45,030 bases of DNA from an uncultured archaeon (lineage in GTDB: Archaea > Altiarchaeota > Altiarchaeia > IMC4 > SCGC-AAA252-I15): positions 1 to 45,030 of the forward strand of contig CABMCB010000100.1 in assembly GCA_902384455.1 (NCBI GenBank), read 5' to 3'. Shown here piece by piece: positions 7,146-14,234 of the stretch. Under the pieces are notes generated by a model. The model did no database searches and was not told the DNA's origin. It saw only the letters and a list, made by a program, of their open reading frames with translations. Every line of letters starts with the position of its first letter. The first letter of the stretch is position 1. Both the position numbers and the translations under genes were made by a program.

Positions 7146-7676
7146 CTATGAACACCCGCATTCACACTTTGAACACTGTTCATGGTTGCCAGCTATGCAG
7201 TTTTCACACAGTTGAAGACCACTGTGGTCTATCGCCATGTGTTCGTTTTGGTCTTCGTTCACCCCTTCTGGCACAATCGCTTGACGCACGAGGTTCGTTA
7301 GGTTCCTAGTGCCTTCTAGATAGGTCTTGAAGCACAGTAGGACGTCATTGAACATGCTGGTGGGTATTGTGGGCGTTCCTGCTAGTGTCTCAATGAGTGA
7401 ATCGATTGATGCAACGATGTCTTTGCGTGTCTCTAGTTCAGTAGTGAGCAGGGTCCACATTGCAGGTTCGGCAGTACGCTTCGTTTCAATCTGCTCTTGT
7501 AGTCTGCTAATGGCTTGGCCAGCGTCCCATTTACTGAACGGTACAGGCCAAGGTCCCTCGCGGGATACCTCTTGACCGAGTTTTTCTGCGAGGTCGCAGA
7601 ATATAGTTTTCTGTTTGTCGGTTGCAGGTTCGTCCATGAATCCGAATCCTTCAACGGGAAACTTCTCATGCTCCAT
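7146..7676 (-). CDS. Hypothetical protein with DUF3072-like N-terminus
   Basis: Residues ~18-62 (ATDKQKTIFCDLAEKLGQEV, then FSKWDAGQAISRLQEQI) look like the short 'T-x-K-Q-x2-L' helical domain (DUF3072-like) common in phage and actinobacterial genomes. The C-terminus is Cys-rich (CENCIAGNHEQCSKCEC), probably a zinc site. The 177-residue middle is helical. Its role is unknown. Confidence 0.6.
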   Translation of the reverse strand: MEHEKFPVEGFGFMDEPATDKQKTIFCDLAEKLGQEVSREGPWPVPFSKWDAGQAISRLQEQIETKRTAEPAMWTLLTTELETRKDIVASIDSLIETLAGTPTIPTSMFNDVLLCFKTYLEGTRNLTNLVRQAIVPEGVNEDQNEHMAIDHSGLQLCENCIAGNHEQCSKCECGCS

Positions 7677-7845
7677 GGTAGTTACCTGCCGGTGCTTGAG
7701 TTTGAGTGTTCGACCACTCCATGAGTTCCATGATTGAGGTTCCCCCGAGTGTGTGGCCAGGGTTGTTCACTATGAAGTCAGCCGTTAGTTCATCAAGAGC
7801 CTTGTGAAGCTTTTCATGTCTTTTGGCGTGTGCGTTAGTATCCAT
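7666..7845 (-). CDS. Small phage-type helical protein
   Basis: This 59-residue gene begins MDTNAHAKRHEKLHKALDEL and ends shortly after SIMELMEWS. The pattern RHE-x-LH-x-ALDEL-x2-DF followed by MELMEWS is one I associate with small proteins of many phages. AAGGATACACACA precedes the ATG and its stop lies 11 bases inside the next gene. Function is unknown. Confidence 0.65.
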   Translation of the reverse strand: MDTNAHAKRHEKLHKALDELTADFIVNNPGHTLGGTSIMELMEWSNTQTQAPAGNYHGA

Positions 7846-7863
7846 TGTGTGTATCCTTGTGAG

Positions 7864-8325
7864 TTATTCCGTGGAATAGTATCCTTCGTGTATCGTAAAG
7901 TGTTTGACGTTTTCTAGTGCTTCAATGCGTCCTTTCGCCATTGGAATCAACCAATGTAGGTTTGGCATGACTGGAGGCATGGTTTCGCGGTAAGTGTTTA
8001 GTGGGTACCAGCCAACTGGTTCGTCAGGCTGACTTATTAGCTTATAGTCGGCAGACTGCGCAACTGCCGAAACATACCAGAACACTTCCCACGGTTTATC
8101 ATCGGTCTTTCCAATGAGTGTGGCAAAGCATCGCCAGTAGTCGATTCTTATTCCGGTTTCTTCGGCAAACTCACGAGACATTGCTTGTTCCGGGGTTTCA
8201 CCGGGTTCAATGTGTCCTCCAATGCCGTTGAGTTTGCCCTTTTGCCAATTGGGTCTAGCCTTGCGCACTAATAGAACCCTAGTGCGCAAGTCTGCAAACA
8301 AGAATCCCGCAACGTAGCGGGTCAT
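7864..8325 (-). CDS. NUDIX hydrolase
   Basis: The NUDIX box is complete: GGHIEPGETPEQAMSREFAE followed by ETGI, matching G-x5-E-x7-RE-x2-EE-x-G. The enzymes of this family hydrolyse nucleoside diphosphates linked to another moiety, using Mg ions bound by the Glu residues. The strand FLFADLRTRVLLVRK before the box is typical of the fold. The ATG overlaps the upstream stop (TGATG). The last codons and stop (YYSTE then TAA) are palindrome copy 9. In a phage it may clean the nucleotide pool or remove modified NTPs or NAD-type signals; the substrate is not known. Confidence 0.92.
   Translation of the reverse strand: MTRYVAGFLFADLRTRVLLVRKARPNWQKGKLNGIGGHIEPGETPEQAMSREFAEETGIRIDYWRCFATLIGKTDDKPWEVFWYVSAVAQSADYKLISQPDEPVGWYPLNTYRETMPPVMPNLHWLIPMAKGRIEALENVKHFTIHEGYYSTE
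7865..7878. repeat. RY palindrome copy 9
   Basis: TATTCCGTGGAATA; encodes the last residues and stop of the NUDIX gene. Confidence 0.9.
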
Positions 8326-8663
8326 CAATCGTCCCTATGTTGGCACGAATGAATAGCTAGATGACCGCAATCAGGGCACATTGCGGGAACACTGGGCGGC
8401 GCTCCTTTGATAGCGTCCGACAGGTCTTTGCACCCGTTCATGTAGTCGCGAACGGCTAGCAAGGTCTGCTCGACCGTTTGCACGAACATGTCTTGTGGTA
8501 TCTTGCATTCGATGATATCGTTGACGAGGATAATCAGCTCTTTTCGTGCCGATTCTTCGTCAATGAGTAACGCTTGTACAAGGTCCGTTGACTTTACCGT
8601 GTCGTCATCCTTCCCTTTGCTGCGTTGAGTGTCGGGCGCCTTTTCAAACTGTCGTTCTGCCAT
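8325..8663 (-). CDS. Hypothetical helical protein with C-terminal zinc knuckle
   Basis: The 112-residue product has a charged N-terminus, a helical core and ends with CPDCGHLAIHSCQH, a likely zinc site. It resembles in layout the 7146-7676 product (helical core, final Cys cluster). GAGGATACA precedes the ATG, and hairpin element C lies just upstream. Confidence 0.6.
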   Translation of the reverse strand: MAERQFEKAPDTQRSKGKDDDTVKSTDLVQALLIDEESARKELIILVNDIIECKIPQDMFVQTVEQTLLAVRDYMNGCKDLSDAIKGAPPSVPAMCPDCGHLAIHSCQHRDD

Positions 8664-8676
8664 TGTATCCTCGTTT

Positions 8677-8702
8677 CACCCCTTCGGGTGTTCCTAAATG
8701 TC
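8677..8702 (+). repeat. CNNC hairpin element C
   Basis: CACCC-CTTC-GGGTG followed by TTCCTAAATGTC, in the leader of 8325-8663. Confidence 0.75.
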
Positions 8703-8721
8703 CGGTATCAGTGGTTGTGAG

Positions 8722-8735
8722 TATTCCGCGGAATA
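8722..8735. repeat. RY palindrome copy 10
   Basis: TATTCCGCGGAATA, perfect palindrome, intergenic. Confidence 0.9.
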
Positions 8736-8739
8736 TAGC

Positions 8740-9015
8740 TTAGCGACGGCCAACGATAGGTTTCCACTCATGACTAGCAGTGTCGTAGTATATCTTACCT
8801 TCCATGAGTTGAATGACTAGTACACCTTCTTTGGCCGCTAAGTACAGACCTGCATTACTGACAGCACTTTCACACAGTAGACGTGAGTGTACGCGTGCTA
8901 GCACAAGGTTATCTTGGCTAAACGCGAGGCATATTTGCCGCATATGTTCAACGGCTATCTTTTCGTTACATTCTGCTGTGATATCTGCTGGAGTGTGAAG
9001 GGTAACTAGTGCCAT
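8740..9015 (-). CDS. Hypothetical protein
   Basis: This 91-residue protein is preceded by GAGGATACC. The core NAGLYLAAKEGVLVIQLMEG looks like a small alpha/beta unit and shares LYLAA with the product of 1872-2093. Palindrome copy 10 lies right after its stop. Function is unknown. Confidence 0.55.
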   Translation of the reverse strand: MALVTLHTPADITAECNEKIAVEHMRQICLAFSQDNLVLARVHSRLLCESAVSNAGLYLAAKEGVLVIQLMEGKIYYDTASHEWKPIVGRR

Positions 9016-9065
9016 GGTATCCTCGCATTGGTATCTGGTATCCTGTTTGACTGTCCTAGTGGACG

Positions 9066-9107
9066 TATTCGGACGCTTAGGAACACCTGTAGGGGTGCGT
9101 GCGAATA
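9066..9107 (-). repeat. CNNC hairpin element D
   Basis: On the minus strand TATTCG, CACCC-CTAC-AGGTG (one mismatch), TTCCTAAGCGTC, CGAATA; the outer six bases also pair. It lies in the 9016-9121 gap. Confidence 0.75.
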
Positions 9108-9121
9108 CGCCCTAACGACGG

Positions 9122-9508
9122 TCAAGCGGCTTTTGAGGCCACATTGGCCCAAGAGTTACCGAAGAATCGTTTGATTCGCGAACCGATACGCTTGACAGAC
9201 TTGTACATGCGTTCGGTTGGCTCGTCAGTTTCGCCTTGGTTGAATTCTTGAGCAAAGTCCCATAGCGTGCGTTCGCAGCTTTCTACGTCTGCTGCTAGGC
9301 ACTTGACGACAGTGGAAGCATTGGGTTCCGTGCCGGAGAGTACTGTGATGGTCAGTTTGACGGTCTTGTCGGCCTCGGTGCGGCTAAGTGTGACGCGCCA
9401 GGGACGTGAGGTCGGGGAGAAACCACAAGCGGGTGTAGCGGCCAGCTCAGTAGCCTTTACGCTAACCTTCATGCGTTTCAATGTCTTTTCTAATTCGGTT
9501 GCTGCCAT
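9122..9508 (-). CDS. Phage/plasmid accessory protein of a widespread uncharacterised family
   Basis: The 128-residue sequence carries the pattern SRPWRVTLSRTEADKTVKLT, then STVVKCLAADVESCE and WDFAQEFNQ. I recognise this as the small family found in many phages and plasmids, where a beta-hairpin is followed by 'VLxCLxxD' and a '(F/W)ExFxxEFG' helix. The family has no known function. The start is preceded by AAGGATAGAATC. Confidence 0.65.
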   Translation of the reverse strand: MAATELEKTLKRMKVSVKATELAATPACGFSPTSRPWRVTLSRTEADKTVKLTITVLSGTEPNASTVVKCLAADVESCERTLWDFAQEFNQGETDEPTERMYKSVKRIGSRIKRFFGNSWANVASKAA

Positions 9509-9586
9509 GATTCTATCCTTGAAGGGTTACGGACGCGTTACAGCCCGCTAACCCAATGGGGCTAGCGGACATGTAACAGACTAGGG

Positions 9587-10657
9587 TTAGTTCGCCGAGG
9601 GGTGGTCACTTTTGCGTTCAACACCCCTTGCCCCCTTGGTAACCTCTTTATCGAACGCTTCTTGTGCCGCGTCGCCTAGCTCAATGAGCCGTTCTTGGTT
9701 GTCATCCTTGCCGCAGTCGATAGGGTAACCCTTCTTCTTTGGCCCAATGACCCGGTTCCAGTCCAGTGAACCATTGTCCAATACGCCGGCTCGAACCATG
9801 CAACCCATTAGGGCCGCGGTTTCCTTGACGTTCTCCAGTATCTTGTCCTTCTCAGTTGGAGCCGCGTCACTGTCACCTTGTGCGGGTGCTGGCCTGACCA
9901 AACGGATGTAACGGGCCGTTATCTCCTCGGGAGTACTCTTTAGCTCGGCCAGGGCGCGCATTTCAGGCTCGGTCAATTCAGTCTTGCTTTCGCCGGCCTT
10001 GAGTTCAAACACGCCATCTTTCGTCTGGATGGCCGCAATGGGCTTGTTGTCGCGCCAATGCTCTAGAACTGGCAACGGCAGCCCGCCGACCTTGAGCAAC
10101 TTACTTACCCAACCTTGAGTAATGCCAAGTGCGTCCGCAATGCTGACTTGGTTCATGCCGCCAACAGTGGCTAATTCACGCGCAAGGAATACCATGTCTG
10201 GCGCCTTGAGGTCCTTACGTTGGACGTTCTCAATGCCGTTGAGAATACGGAATTCGATGATTGTCTTGACTTCCCTAACCTCGGCTAGGATTGTGCCGGG
10301 CGGAAGGTTTGGCACCTTTGCTTTCTTGGCATGTAGGTTAGATATTGCTCGGAAGCGCCGAAAGCCGACAACTACTTCGTACGGCTGGTCAACCTTCTTG
10401 CCGGACAATGACTTGCCGTTGGTATTCCGTAGAATAATGTTGGTTATCTGGCCATTAGTTCCAATGTTCGCTTGGAACCCCTCGAAACCGGCAGACTCCG
10501 TGTCGGCCATGTCCTCAATGTTTCGTTTAGACCGCGAATTGAGGTCATAGTCGGCATATATCTTGCTAAGGTCAACGGGTTGGCTGAGTGCGGTTGCTGC
10601 ATTCTGTTGTGTTGCTGACATAGGGGTAACTTTACCTTTCGATGTATGGCTTACCAT
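9587..10657 (-). CDS. ParB/Srx-family DNA-binding protein
   Basis: This 356-residue protein has the ParB order of motifs: an N-terminal ParB/sulfiredoxin domain with the nucleotide-binding GFRRFRA (98-104), the ENVQRKDL box (143-150), and a helix-turn-helix at ~169-189 (QVSIADALGITQGWVSKLLK). The C-terminal ~150 residues are charged and divergent. ParB proteins bind palindromic sites and slide as CTP clamps. No ParA is visible, so it may act as a regulator or genome-organising protein. It is driven by its own promoter (10691-10719) and is the leading candidate for binding the dispersed palindrome. Copy 11 lies inside the gene. Confidence 0.88.
   Translation of the reverse strand: MVSHTSKGKVTPMSATQQNAATALSQPVDLSKIYADYDLNSRSKRNIEDMADTESAGFEGFQANIGTNGQITNIILRNTNGKSLSGKKVDQPYEVVVGFRRFRAISNLHAKKAKVPNLPPGTILAEVREVKTIIEFRILNGIENVQRKDLKAPDMVFLARELATVGGMNQVSIADALGITQGWVSKLLKVGGLPLPVLEHWRDNKPIAAIQTKDGVFELKAGESKTELTEPEMRALAELKSTPEEITARYIRLVRPAPAQGDSDAAPTEKDKILENVKETAALMGCMVRAGVLDNGSLDWNRVIGPKKKGYPIDCGKDDNQERLIELGDAAQEAFDKEVTKGARGVERKSDHPSAN
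10423..10436. repeat. RY palindrome copy 11
   Basis: TATTCCGTAGAATA, inside the ParB-like gene. Confidence 0.9.
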
Positions 10658-10690
10658 TGTGGCGTATCCTTATCTGCCACTTGATAGGAT

Positions 10691-10719
10691 AGTATCCCAT
10701 GAGTGGCGGTTACTGTCAA
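10691..10719 (-). promoter_or_regulatory. Promoter of the ParB-like gene
   Basis: On the minus strand TTGACA (10719-10714) and GATACT (10696-10691) are separated by exactly 17 bases. The ParB-like ATG follows after a short leader with AAGGATA. Palindrome copy 12 lies 27 bases upstream of the -35 box. Confidence 0.7.
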
Positions 10720-10745
10720 CTAAGTTAGACGTAGTAAAGTGAAGC

Positions 10746-11003
10746 TTATTCTATGGAATCTGAGTCGTCAAGTTGGCAAGCTTCAATAGCCTGCCTTTCG
10801 CTCGCATACGGGCCGTTTGCAGGTCCGTCGGGTAAACAACCCGGGAAACAAGGCCAATAGTACCAACCCGGTTCGTTTAGTTCATCCGATAGGTCGGGTC
10901 GTTCACGTGATAGCTTGGCCGTCCGTTCGTCAACGTAGAACACTTCCGCGTTAGGTAGTGCGTGCGGGTCGGCTGCCCTTGCGGGATTAGAGTGCAAGTA
11001 CAT
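10746..11003 (-). CDS. Small phage-type accessory protein
   Basis: The 85-residue product contains EPGWYYWPCFPGCLPDGPAN followed by GPYASERQAIEAC, a pattern common to small phage and plasmid proteins of unknown role (GWYW...CFPGCLPDS...GPF...EEA). AAGGATATACGAAAC precedes the ATG. Its last residues and stop are encoded by palindrome copy 12. Confidence 0.65.
   Translation of the reverse strand: MYLHSNPARAADPHALPNAEVFYVDERTAKLSRERPDLSDELNEPGWYYWPCFPGCLPDGPANGPYASERQAIEACQLDDSDSIE
10747..10760. repeat. RY palindrome copy 12
   Basis: TATTCTATGGAATC; end of 10746-11003 and upstream of the ParB promoter. Confidence 0.85.
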
Positions 11004-11157
11004 GTTTCGTATATCCTTGTAGTGAAGTAGGGGTTAGTACCCACATTGGGTAGCGTCTACCGTTTGCCCTAGTAGGGAAGATGTACACAATGTGGGCATA
11101 GTGGCGCACACGGACCTCCCCGGTCAGCTGAACGATTGGCATTGGAATAATATTCAT
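10987..11157 (-). CDS. Small hypothetical protein
   Basis: The 56-residue product starts at MNIIPMPIVQL, where the ATG overlaps the TGA of the RadC-like gene. It is beta-rich and ends with YPMWVLTPTSLQGY. It overlaps the next gene by 17 bases. Function is unknown. Confidence 0.55.
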   Translation of the reverse strand: MNIIPMPIVQLTGEVRVRHYAHIVYIFPTRANGRRYPMWVLTPTSLQGYTKHVLAL

Positions 11158-11621
11158 CGATTGAAGCATCCTAGCTCGAATAGACTAACTGCCCTATCAG
11201 TACCGCGGGCCACAATAATGTGGTCTAAGAACGGCAGGCCGATACTGCGAGCGGCTTGTAGTAATGATTCCGTTAGGACTATATCTTCGGCCGAGGGTTT
11301 GGGGTCGCCGCTAGGGTGATTGTGTCCCACAATGAAGCCACTTGCACCGCTAACTAACGCGCTCCGTAGTATGTCCCTGGCCATTAGCGCGCAACCATGC
11401 TGCCCACCCTTGGCAGCTGTTTCGCTACCAATCAGCCGGTTTCGCCCGTCTAAGAACAGGATAACGAACAATTCAACCGGACTGTCTTTAGTTAGAAACT
11501 GAAGGGCCGCTTTAGCCTGTTCAAAGGATGACAGGTCGGCCGTTTCGGCTGGTAACTTGACGTATCCGTCCCGGACGAACCGGCAAGTGTAGGTAGGTAT
11601 CTTGTATGTAGGTGGCTTCAT
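11154..11621 (-). CDS. RadC-like JAB/MPN-domain protein
   Basis: The 155-residue protein has the JAB1/MPN metal-site signature VGHNHPSGDPKPSAED, preceded by a strand typical of RadC (VELFVILFLDGRNRLIG). Only the JAB domain is present; the N-terminal HhH region of chromosomal RadC is missing, as in plasmid and phage forms. The fold is that of a zinc metallo-isopeptidase, but the activity of this branch is unproven. The start is chosen at the ATG four bases after the upstream stop. Confidence 0.85.
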   Translation of the reverse strand: MKPPTYKIPTYTCRFVRDGYVKLPAETADLSSFEQAKAALQFLTKDSPVELFVILFLDGRNRLIGSETAAKGGQHGCALMARDILRSALVSGASGFIVGHNHPSGDPKPSAEDIVLTESLLQAARSIGLPFLDHIIVARGTDRAVSLFELGCFNR

Positions 11622-11625
11622 TGGA

Positions 11626-11826
11626 TTATCGCTTATCGAAAGGGCAGCCCCAATTGAGTGCAACGCGGGGTAGTTGGCGGTCGGTTACCAGTGCGTCAAC
11701 CATGTTGTTCCAAGTTTCGGCTCGTAGGGGGTAGTCAGCACTACCCCCTTGCGCCCGTTCGGTTTCGCGTATCTTTGGCATAACATCTGACCGAAAGCAC
11801 TTAGTGAATTCTGCCTTATTCATCAT
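11626..11826 (-). CDS. Small phage-type hypothetical protein
   Basis: This 66-residue protein (MMNKAEFTKCFRSDVMPKIR, later YPLRAETWNNMVDAL) resembles small accessory proteins seen in phages and plasmids. It is the first gene behind a conserved promoter module (11838-11884). Either of two adjacent ATGs can start it. Function is unknown. Confidence 0.6.
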   Translation of the reverse strand: MMNKAEFTKCFRSDVMPKIRETERAQGGSADYPLRAETWNNMVDALVTDRQLPRVALNWGCPFDKR

Positions 11827-11837
11827 GGTTGTAACCT

Positions 11838-11884
11838 ATTATACGCTTTAGACGGGCTAACCTTCCCTTTTATTCCGTGGAATA
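11838..11884 (-). promoter_or_regulatory. Promoter module with palindrome (copy 1 of 45-bp repeat)
   Basis: On the minus strand palindrome copy 13 is followed by AAAAGGGAAGGTTAGCCCGT and a TATAAT at 11843-11838. The same ~45 bases recur at 13153-13199 with only a couple of changes, and the layout recurs at 14182-14232 and 14486-14536. There is no TTGACA, so an activator at the palindrome is plausible. Confidence 0.65.
11871..11884. repeat. RY palindrome copy 13
   Basis: TATTCCGTGGAATA, in the first promoter module. Confidence 0.9.
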
Positions 11885-11885
11885 T

Positions 11886-12197
11886 TTAGCGGGGAGCGGT
11901 TTGACAATCGTAGGTGTCAAGTGGGAAGGTTCCGCCGCCAATACACCAGCAAGCCGGCGGCTTGCCGTTGCAGTCGTAGGCCTGACTAGTGTCGTCAAGG
12001 TAAAGTTGAAAGGTTGCCGTGCTAGTGGTCTTTACTCCGATGCTAGCCCGGTCCGTAGGGGTGCAAGTGGCCTGGCCAATGGTAACGGCAACCGGTTCGC
12101 TACCAGCGTCCACAGTGTCGGTTGAATCGGTTGGTTGAATCATAGGTCCGCAAGCTGACAAGCTAATGAGGGTTGCTAACATACATAGGGTTTTCAT
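11886..12197 (-). CDS. Lipoprotein
   Basis: The start MKTLCMLATLISLSAC gives a typical lipoprotein signal with lipobox LSAC. The mature part begins with an Asp/Thr/Ser linker (TDSTDTVDAGSEP) like those of Myxococcota lipoproteins, then a small Cys-containing domain (CTPTD, YDCNG, CWC, YDCQ) that could be disulfide-bonded. It probably sits in the host outer membrane, perhaps for exclusion of other phages; that role is inference. Confidence 0.7.
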   Translation of the reverse strand: MKTLCMLATLISLSACGPMIQPTDSTDTVDAGSEPVAVTIGQATCTPTDRASIGVKTTSTATFQLYLDDTSQAYDCNGKPPACWCIGGGTFPLDTYDCQTAPR

Positions 12198-12223
12198 AGG
12201 GGTATCAGTATCCTTTCCTGACA

Positions 12224-12260
12224 CCCCTACCCCGGCCCTAGTGAAAGGGTGCGGGGAGGG
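12224..12260. other. GC-rich imperfect hairpin
   Basis: The sequence can fold as CCCC-TA-CCCC...CCCT / AGGG...GGGG-AGGG around a short loop. It lies between the stop of 12281-12475 and the lipoprotein start, in the direction of transcription. There is no T-tract, so it may be an RNA-processing or attenuation site instead of a simple terminator. Confidence 0.4.
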
Positions 12261-12280
12261 ATATAATGTCGGCTAAAGTC

Positions 12281-12475
12281 TTACAGGTACTTTTCATTGA
12301 CCATATAGTCGGTCGAAACTACTTTCCCCCGTTTGAACACTGCTGTTTTCTCTGCTACTTCAGTCCCGCAGTCGGACCATATGACCGTTTGAGACTGTTT
12401 AGAGGTCATAATCCGTTTATCACGGCCGCCCTTGTTTACAGCGACAATGTATTCTTGTTGGGTTGCAATCTTCAT
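12281..12475 (-). CDS. Small hypothetical protein
   Basis: This 64-residue basic protein starts at an ATG that overlaps the TGA of the upstream gene (ATGA). It is beta-rich (EYIVAVNKGG, SQTVIWSDCG, KVVSTDYMV). No family is recognised. Confidence 0.55.
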   Translation of the reverse strand: MKIATQQEYIVAVNKGGRDKRIMTSKQSQTVIWSDCGTEVAEKTAVFKRGKVVSTDYMVNEKYL

Positions 12476-13134
12476 GACTCGTCGTCCAATTCATCGTTCG
12501 AATCTTTAGGTTCTTTACACTCACAACATATTAGTTCGCCGTCGCCTAGTGTGTAGCTAGGTGTCCAGGACATACTGTCGGGGGATGTACGTACTAGTTT
12601 TCCGCAGTCACTGCAACTGCACCATTCATCCAGCCATTCGGTTTCAATTCCGAGCTTGTCAAACAGCCGGCCGACTATCTCGGGTGTCTTACTAAGTGTT
12701 GTGTGTGTGGCACCTTCCCACTTAGTAATAGCATTCCAGTTACCAGTAGCTATTATCCCACACTGGGGGTCGGTATAACCCGGTTCAGCATAACCATTGA
12801 AGTGTAATTGTAGACTGTCAACGAACGACCTAAGCTGCCAGTTTTTGGTCTTTTGGACCTCATATTCAACGAACCGGATAATTCGGGCGACCTTATTAGC
12901 TAGCTTTTCCCGGGCTGCCCTTGACGGGCCTTCGGCATTAGCTACTAGCCGGTCGTATACCTCGCGAGCCGATTCGTCTAGCCGGTCCGGGTCTTGCGAT
13001 TGAACGCCCAGCCCGGGCTTATAGCCAAGCTTGATTAGCCGGCCAAAGTATGCGTATTCTTTAGAGAATTGGCCGGCATGGTATAGGCTGGCAAACATGT
13101 AATATGCATCGCAGATAGCGGAACGGTCTAGCAT
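12472..13134 (-). CDS. Hypothetical protein with C-terminal zinc ribbon
   Basis: This 220-residue protein is helical in its first 150 residues and ends in a zinc ribbon (CSCSDCG ... CCECKEP) and an acidic tail. Part of the central sequence (CGIIATGNWNAITKWE) looks like a recognisable phage motif, but I cannot name a family. It follows the promoter module at 13153-13199. Confidence 0.6.
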   Translation of the reverse strand: MLDRSAICDAYYMFASLYHAGQFSKEYAYFGRLIKLGYKPGLGVQSQDPDRLDESAREVYDRLVANAEGPSRAAREKLANKVARIIRFVEYEVQKTKNWQLRSFVDSLQLHFNGYAEPGYTDPQCGIIATGNWNAITKWEGATHTTLSKTPEIVGRLFDKLGIETEWLDEWCSCSDCGKLVRTSPDSMSWTPSYTLGDGELICCECKEPKDSNDELDDES

Positions 13135-13152
13135 GGGGTAACCTCTTATCCT

Positions 13153-13199
13153 GTTATACGCTTTAGACGGGCTAACCTTCCCTTTTATTCCGTGGAATG
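13153..13199 (-). promoter_or_regulatory. Promoter module with palindrome (copy 2 of 45-bp repeat)
   Basis: This is a near-identical direct repeat of 11838-11884: palindrome copy 14, AAAAGGGAAGGTTAGCCCGT, and TATAAC at 13158-13153. The palindrome-to-TATA distance is again 27 bases. It drives the 12472-13134 gene. Confidence 0.65.
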
Positions 13200-13427
13200 T
13201 TTGGCAATTAGTGCCAATATTAGGGGCTCGGCCAGTACTTTGGCGGCCGTTGCACGTTCGCCGGGTGTTCGCCCGCCAGTTTCGACTTCTACATGCATAC
13301 TGTAATTGCGTTCGTCTTCCGGCCGATAGACCGCGAACTTAGTTATACAGTTAGAGCCGTACTTCCGTTTGGCCTTTACACCGCCGTTGTAACGTTCAAT
13401 CGATAGTGTTTTGAGTTTGAGTGACAC
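13185..13427 (-). CDS. Hypothetical protein
   Basis: The 80-residue product starts with GTG, supported by ACGAGG about ten bases upstream. It is mixed alpha/beta, with basic N-terminal strands and a helical C-terminus. The codons for HSTE and the stop are part of palindrome copy 14. Function is unknown. Confidence 0.55.
   Translation of the reverse strand: MSLKLKTLSIERYNGGVKAKRKYGSNCITKFAVYRPEDERNYSMHVEVETGGRTPGERATAAKVLAEPLILALIAKHSTE
13186..13199. repeat. RY palindrome copy 14
   Basis: TATTCCGTGGAATG; contains the stop of 13185-13427 and belongs to the second promoter module. Confidence 0.85.
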
Positions 13428-13470
13428 GATAAAAACCTCGTTTAGAGAGTGTTTGGTTCTTATTCGGGCG

Positions 13471-13488
13471 GCTAATCAGTCTTAGCCG
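13471..13488. other. Hairpin between genes
   Basis: GGCTAA and TTAGCC form a 6-bp stem around a six-base loop in the leader of 13185-13427. No T-tract follows on the minus strand. It may shape the leader or end part of the upstream transcripts. Confidence 0.4.
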
Positions 13489-13505
13489 GCCTCAAAGTCT
13501 CAAAC

Positions 13506-13519
13506 TATTCTACGGAATA
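13506..13519. repeat. RY palindrome copy 15
   Basis: TATTCTACGGAATA, just after the stop of 13521-14042. Confidence 0.9.
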
Positions 13520-13520
13520 A

Positions 13521-14042
13521 TTAGGCGGAACCTTCCCTATTATCTATTATGTCCCGTTTTAGTAAAGATGCTACTTCGGCCCACACTTTAGATTCTTCTA
13601 GGTCGTTTGCCCGTTCAGTTTCTGACCGTGGTACCCGTGCGCCGTTCATGGTTATGCATGCTTGCCCGGCCGCGAACTTAGCGGATAGCCGGGCCTTGCC
13701 GTTGGCAAACTCGACTAATCGTGCAGCCCCTTCACATCTTGCCCCAAAAGTCTTAGCAAACTCTAGGGCGGCTTTAGGCTCGGTATAGCCGTCTATACCC
13801 GTCCAGGCTACGTGGCCCTGTTCGTCCAGATACATACCGGCCGCAATTTCGGTATAGGTGCTAGCGTGCGGCTTGTTCCAGACCTTGCGGGTCGGATGCT
13901 CAGTTTGACTGACGAACCGATAACCGTGCTTAGGGTGGCCTTCTATCCAAACCCTACGCCGGCACCTAAGGGTCCGGCCGTACGGGTAGTCGTTTATCAT
14001 GTACGCGGTTTCCTGACTAGTGTGTCTGTATAACGGTTGCAT
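13521..14042 (-). CDS. Conserved phage-type hypothetical protein
   Basis: The 173-residue sequence matches a pattern common in phage and plasmid proteins: AYMINDYPYGRTLRCRRRVW, then PKHGYRFVSQT, VWNKPHASTY and MYLDEQGHVAWTG. The family is small, basic and beta-rich; its function is not known. A long leader with two hairpins separates it from the promoter module at 14182-14232. AAGGATACACC precedes the ATG. Confidence 0.68.
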   Translation of the reverse strand: MQPLYRHTSQETAYMINDYPYGRTLRCRRRVWIEGHPKHGYRFVSQTEHPTRKVWNKPHASTYTEIAAGMYLDEQGHVAWTGIDGYTEPKAALEFAKTFGARCEGAARLVEFANGKARLSAKFAAGQACITMNGARVPRSETERANDLEESKVWAEVASLLKRDIIDNREGSA

Positions 14043-14181
14043 GGTGTATCCTTTAGTGAGTGTTTGCCGTCTAGGTGCCGGTTAGTCCTACAGTCCGGGG
14101 GGCTGTAACCCATAATAAGGAAACTAAGGTCGGTTAGCTTGGCGCTACCATCCCCCTAGCTTGTCGCTAGGTGCTTGCTTC
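14043..14181 (-). other. Structured 5' leader of the 13521-14042 gene
   Basis: About 140 bases lie between the TATA-like box and the ATG. They contain CCTAGC-GACAA-GCTAGG (14150-14172 region) and TACAG...CTGTA (about 14080-14100), two small hairpins. A riboregulatory or mRNA-stability role is possible. No coding frame is convincing here. Confidence 0.4.
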
Positions 14182-14232
14182 TATATACGGCCGGGTCCGG
14201 GGAAACTTTACCTTTTATTATTCCGTAGAATA
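14182..14232 (-). promoter_or_regulatory. Promoter module with palindrome
   Basis: Palindrome copy 16, an AAAAGGTAAAGTTTCCCC box and TATATA (14187-14182) repeat the layout of the 11838 and 13153 modules, here with 31 bases between palindrome and TATA. Confidence 0.6.
14219..14232. repeat. RY palindrome copy 16
   Basis: TATTCCGTAGAATA, in the third promoter module. Confidence 0.9.
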
Positions 14233-14234
14233 AG

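Noticed and set aside
9587..10657. Full ParABS partition system
   Set aside because: No ParA-type ATPase and no classical parS sequence are visible; only the ParB-like part is called.
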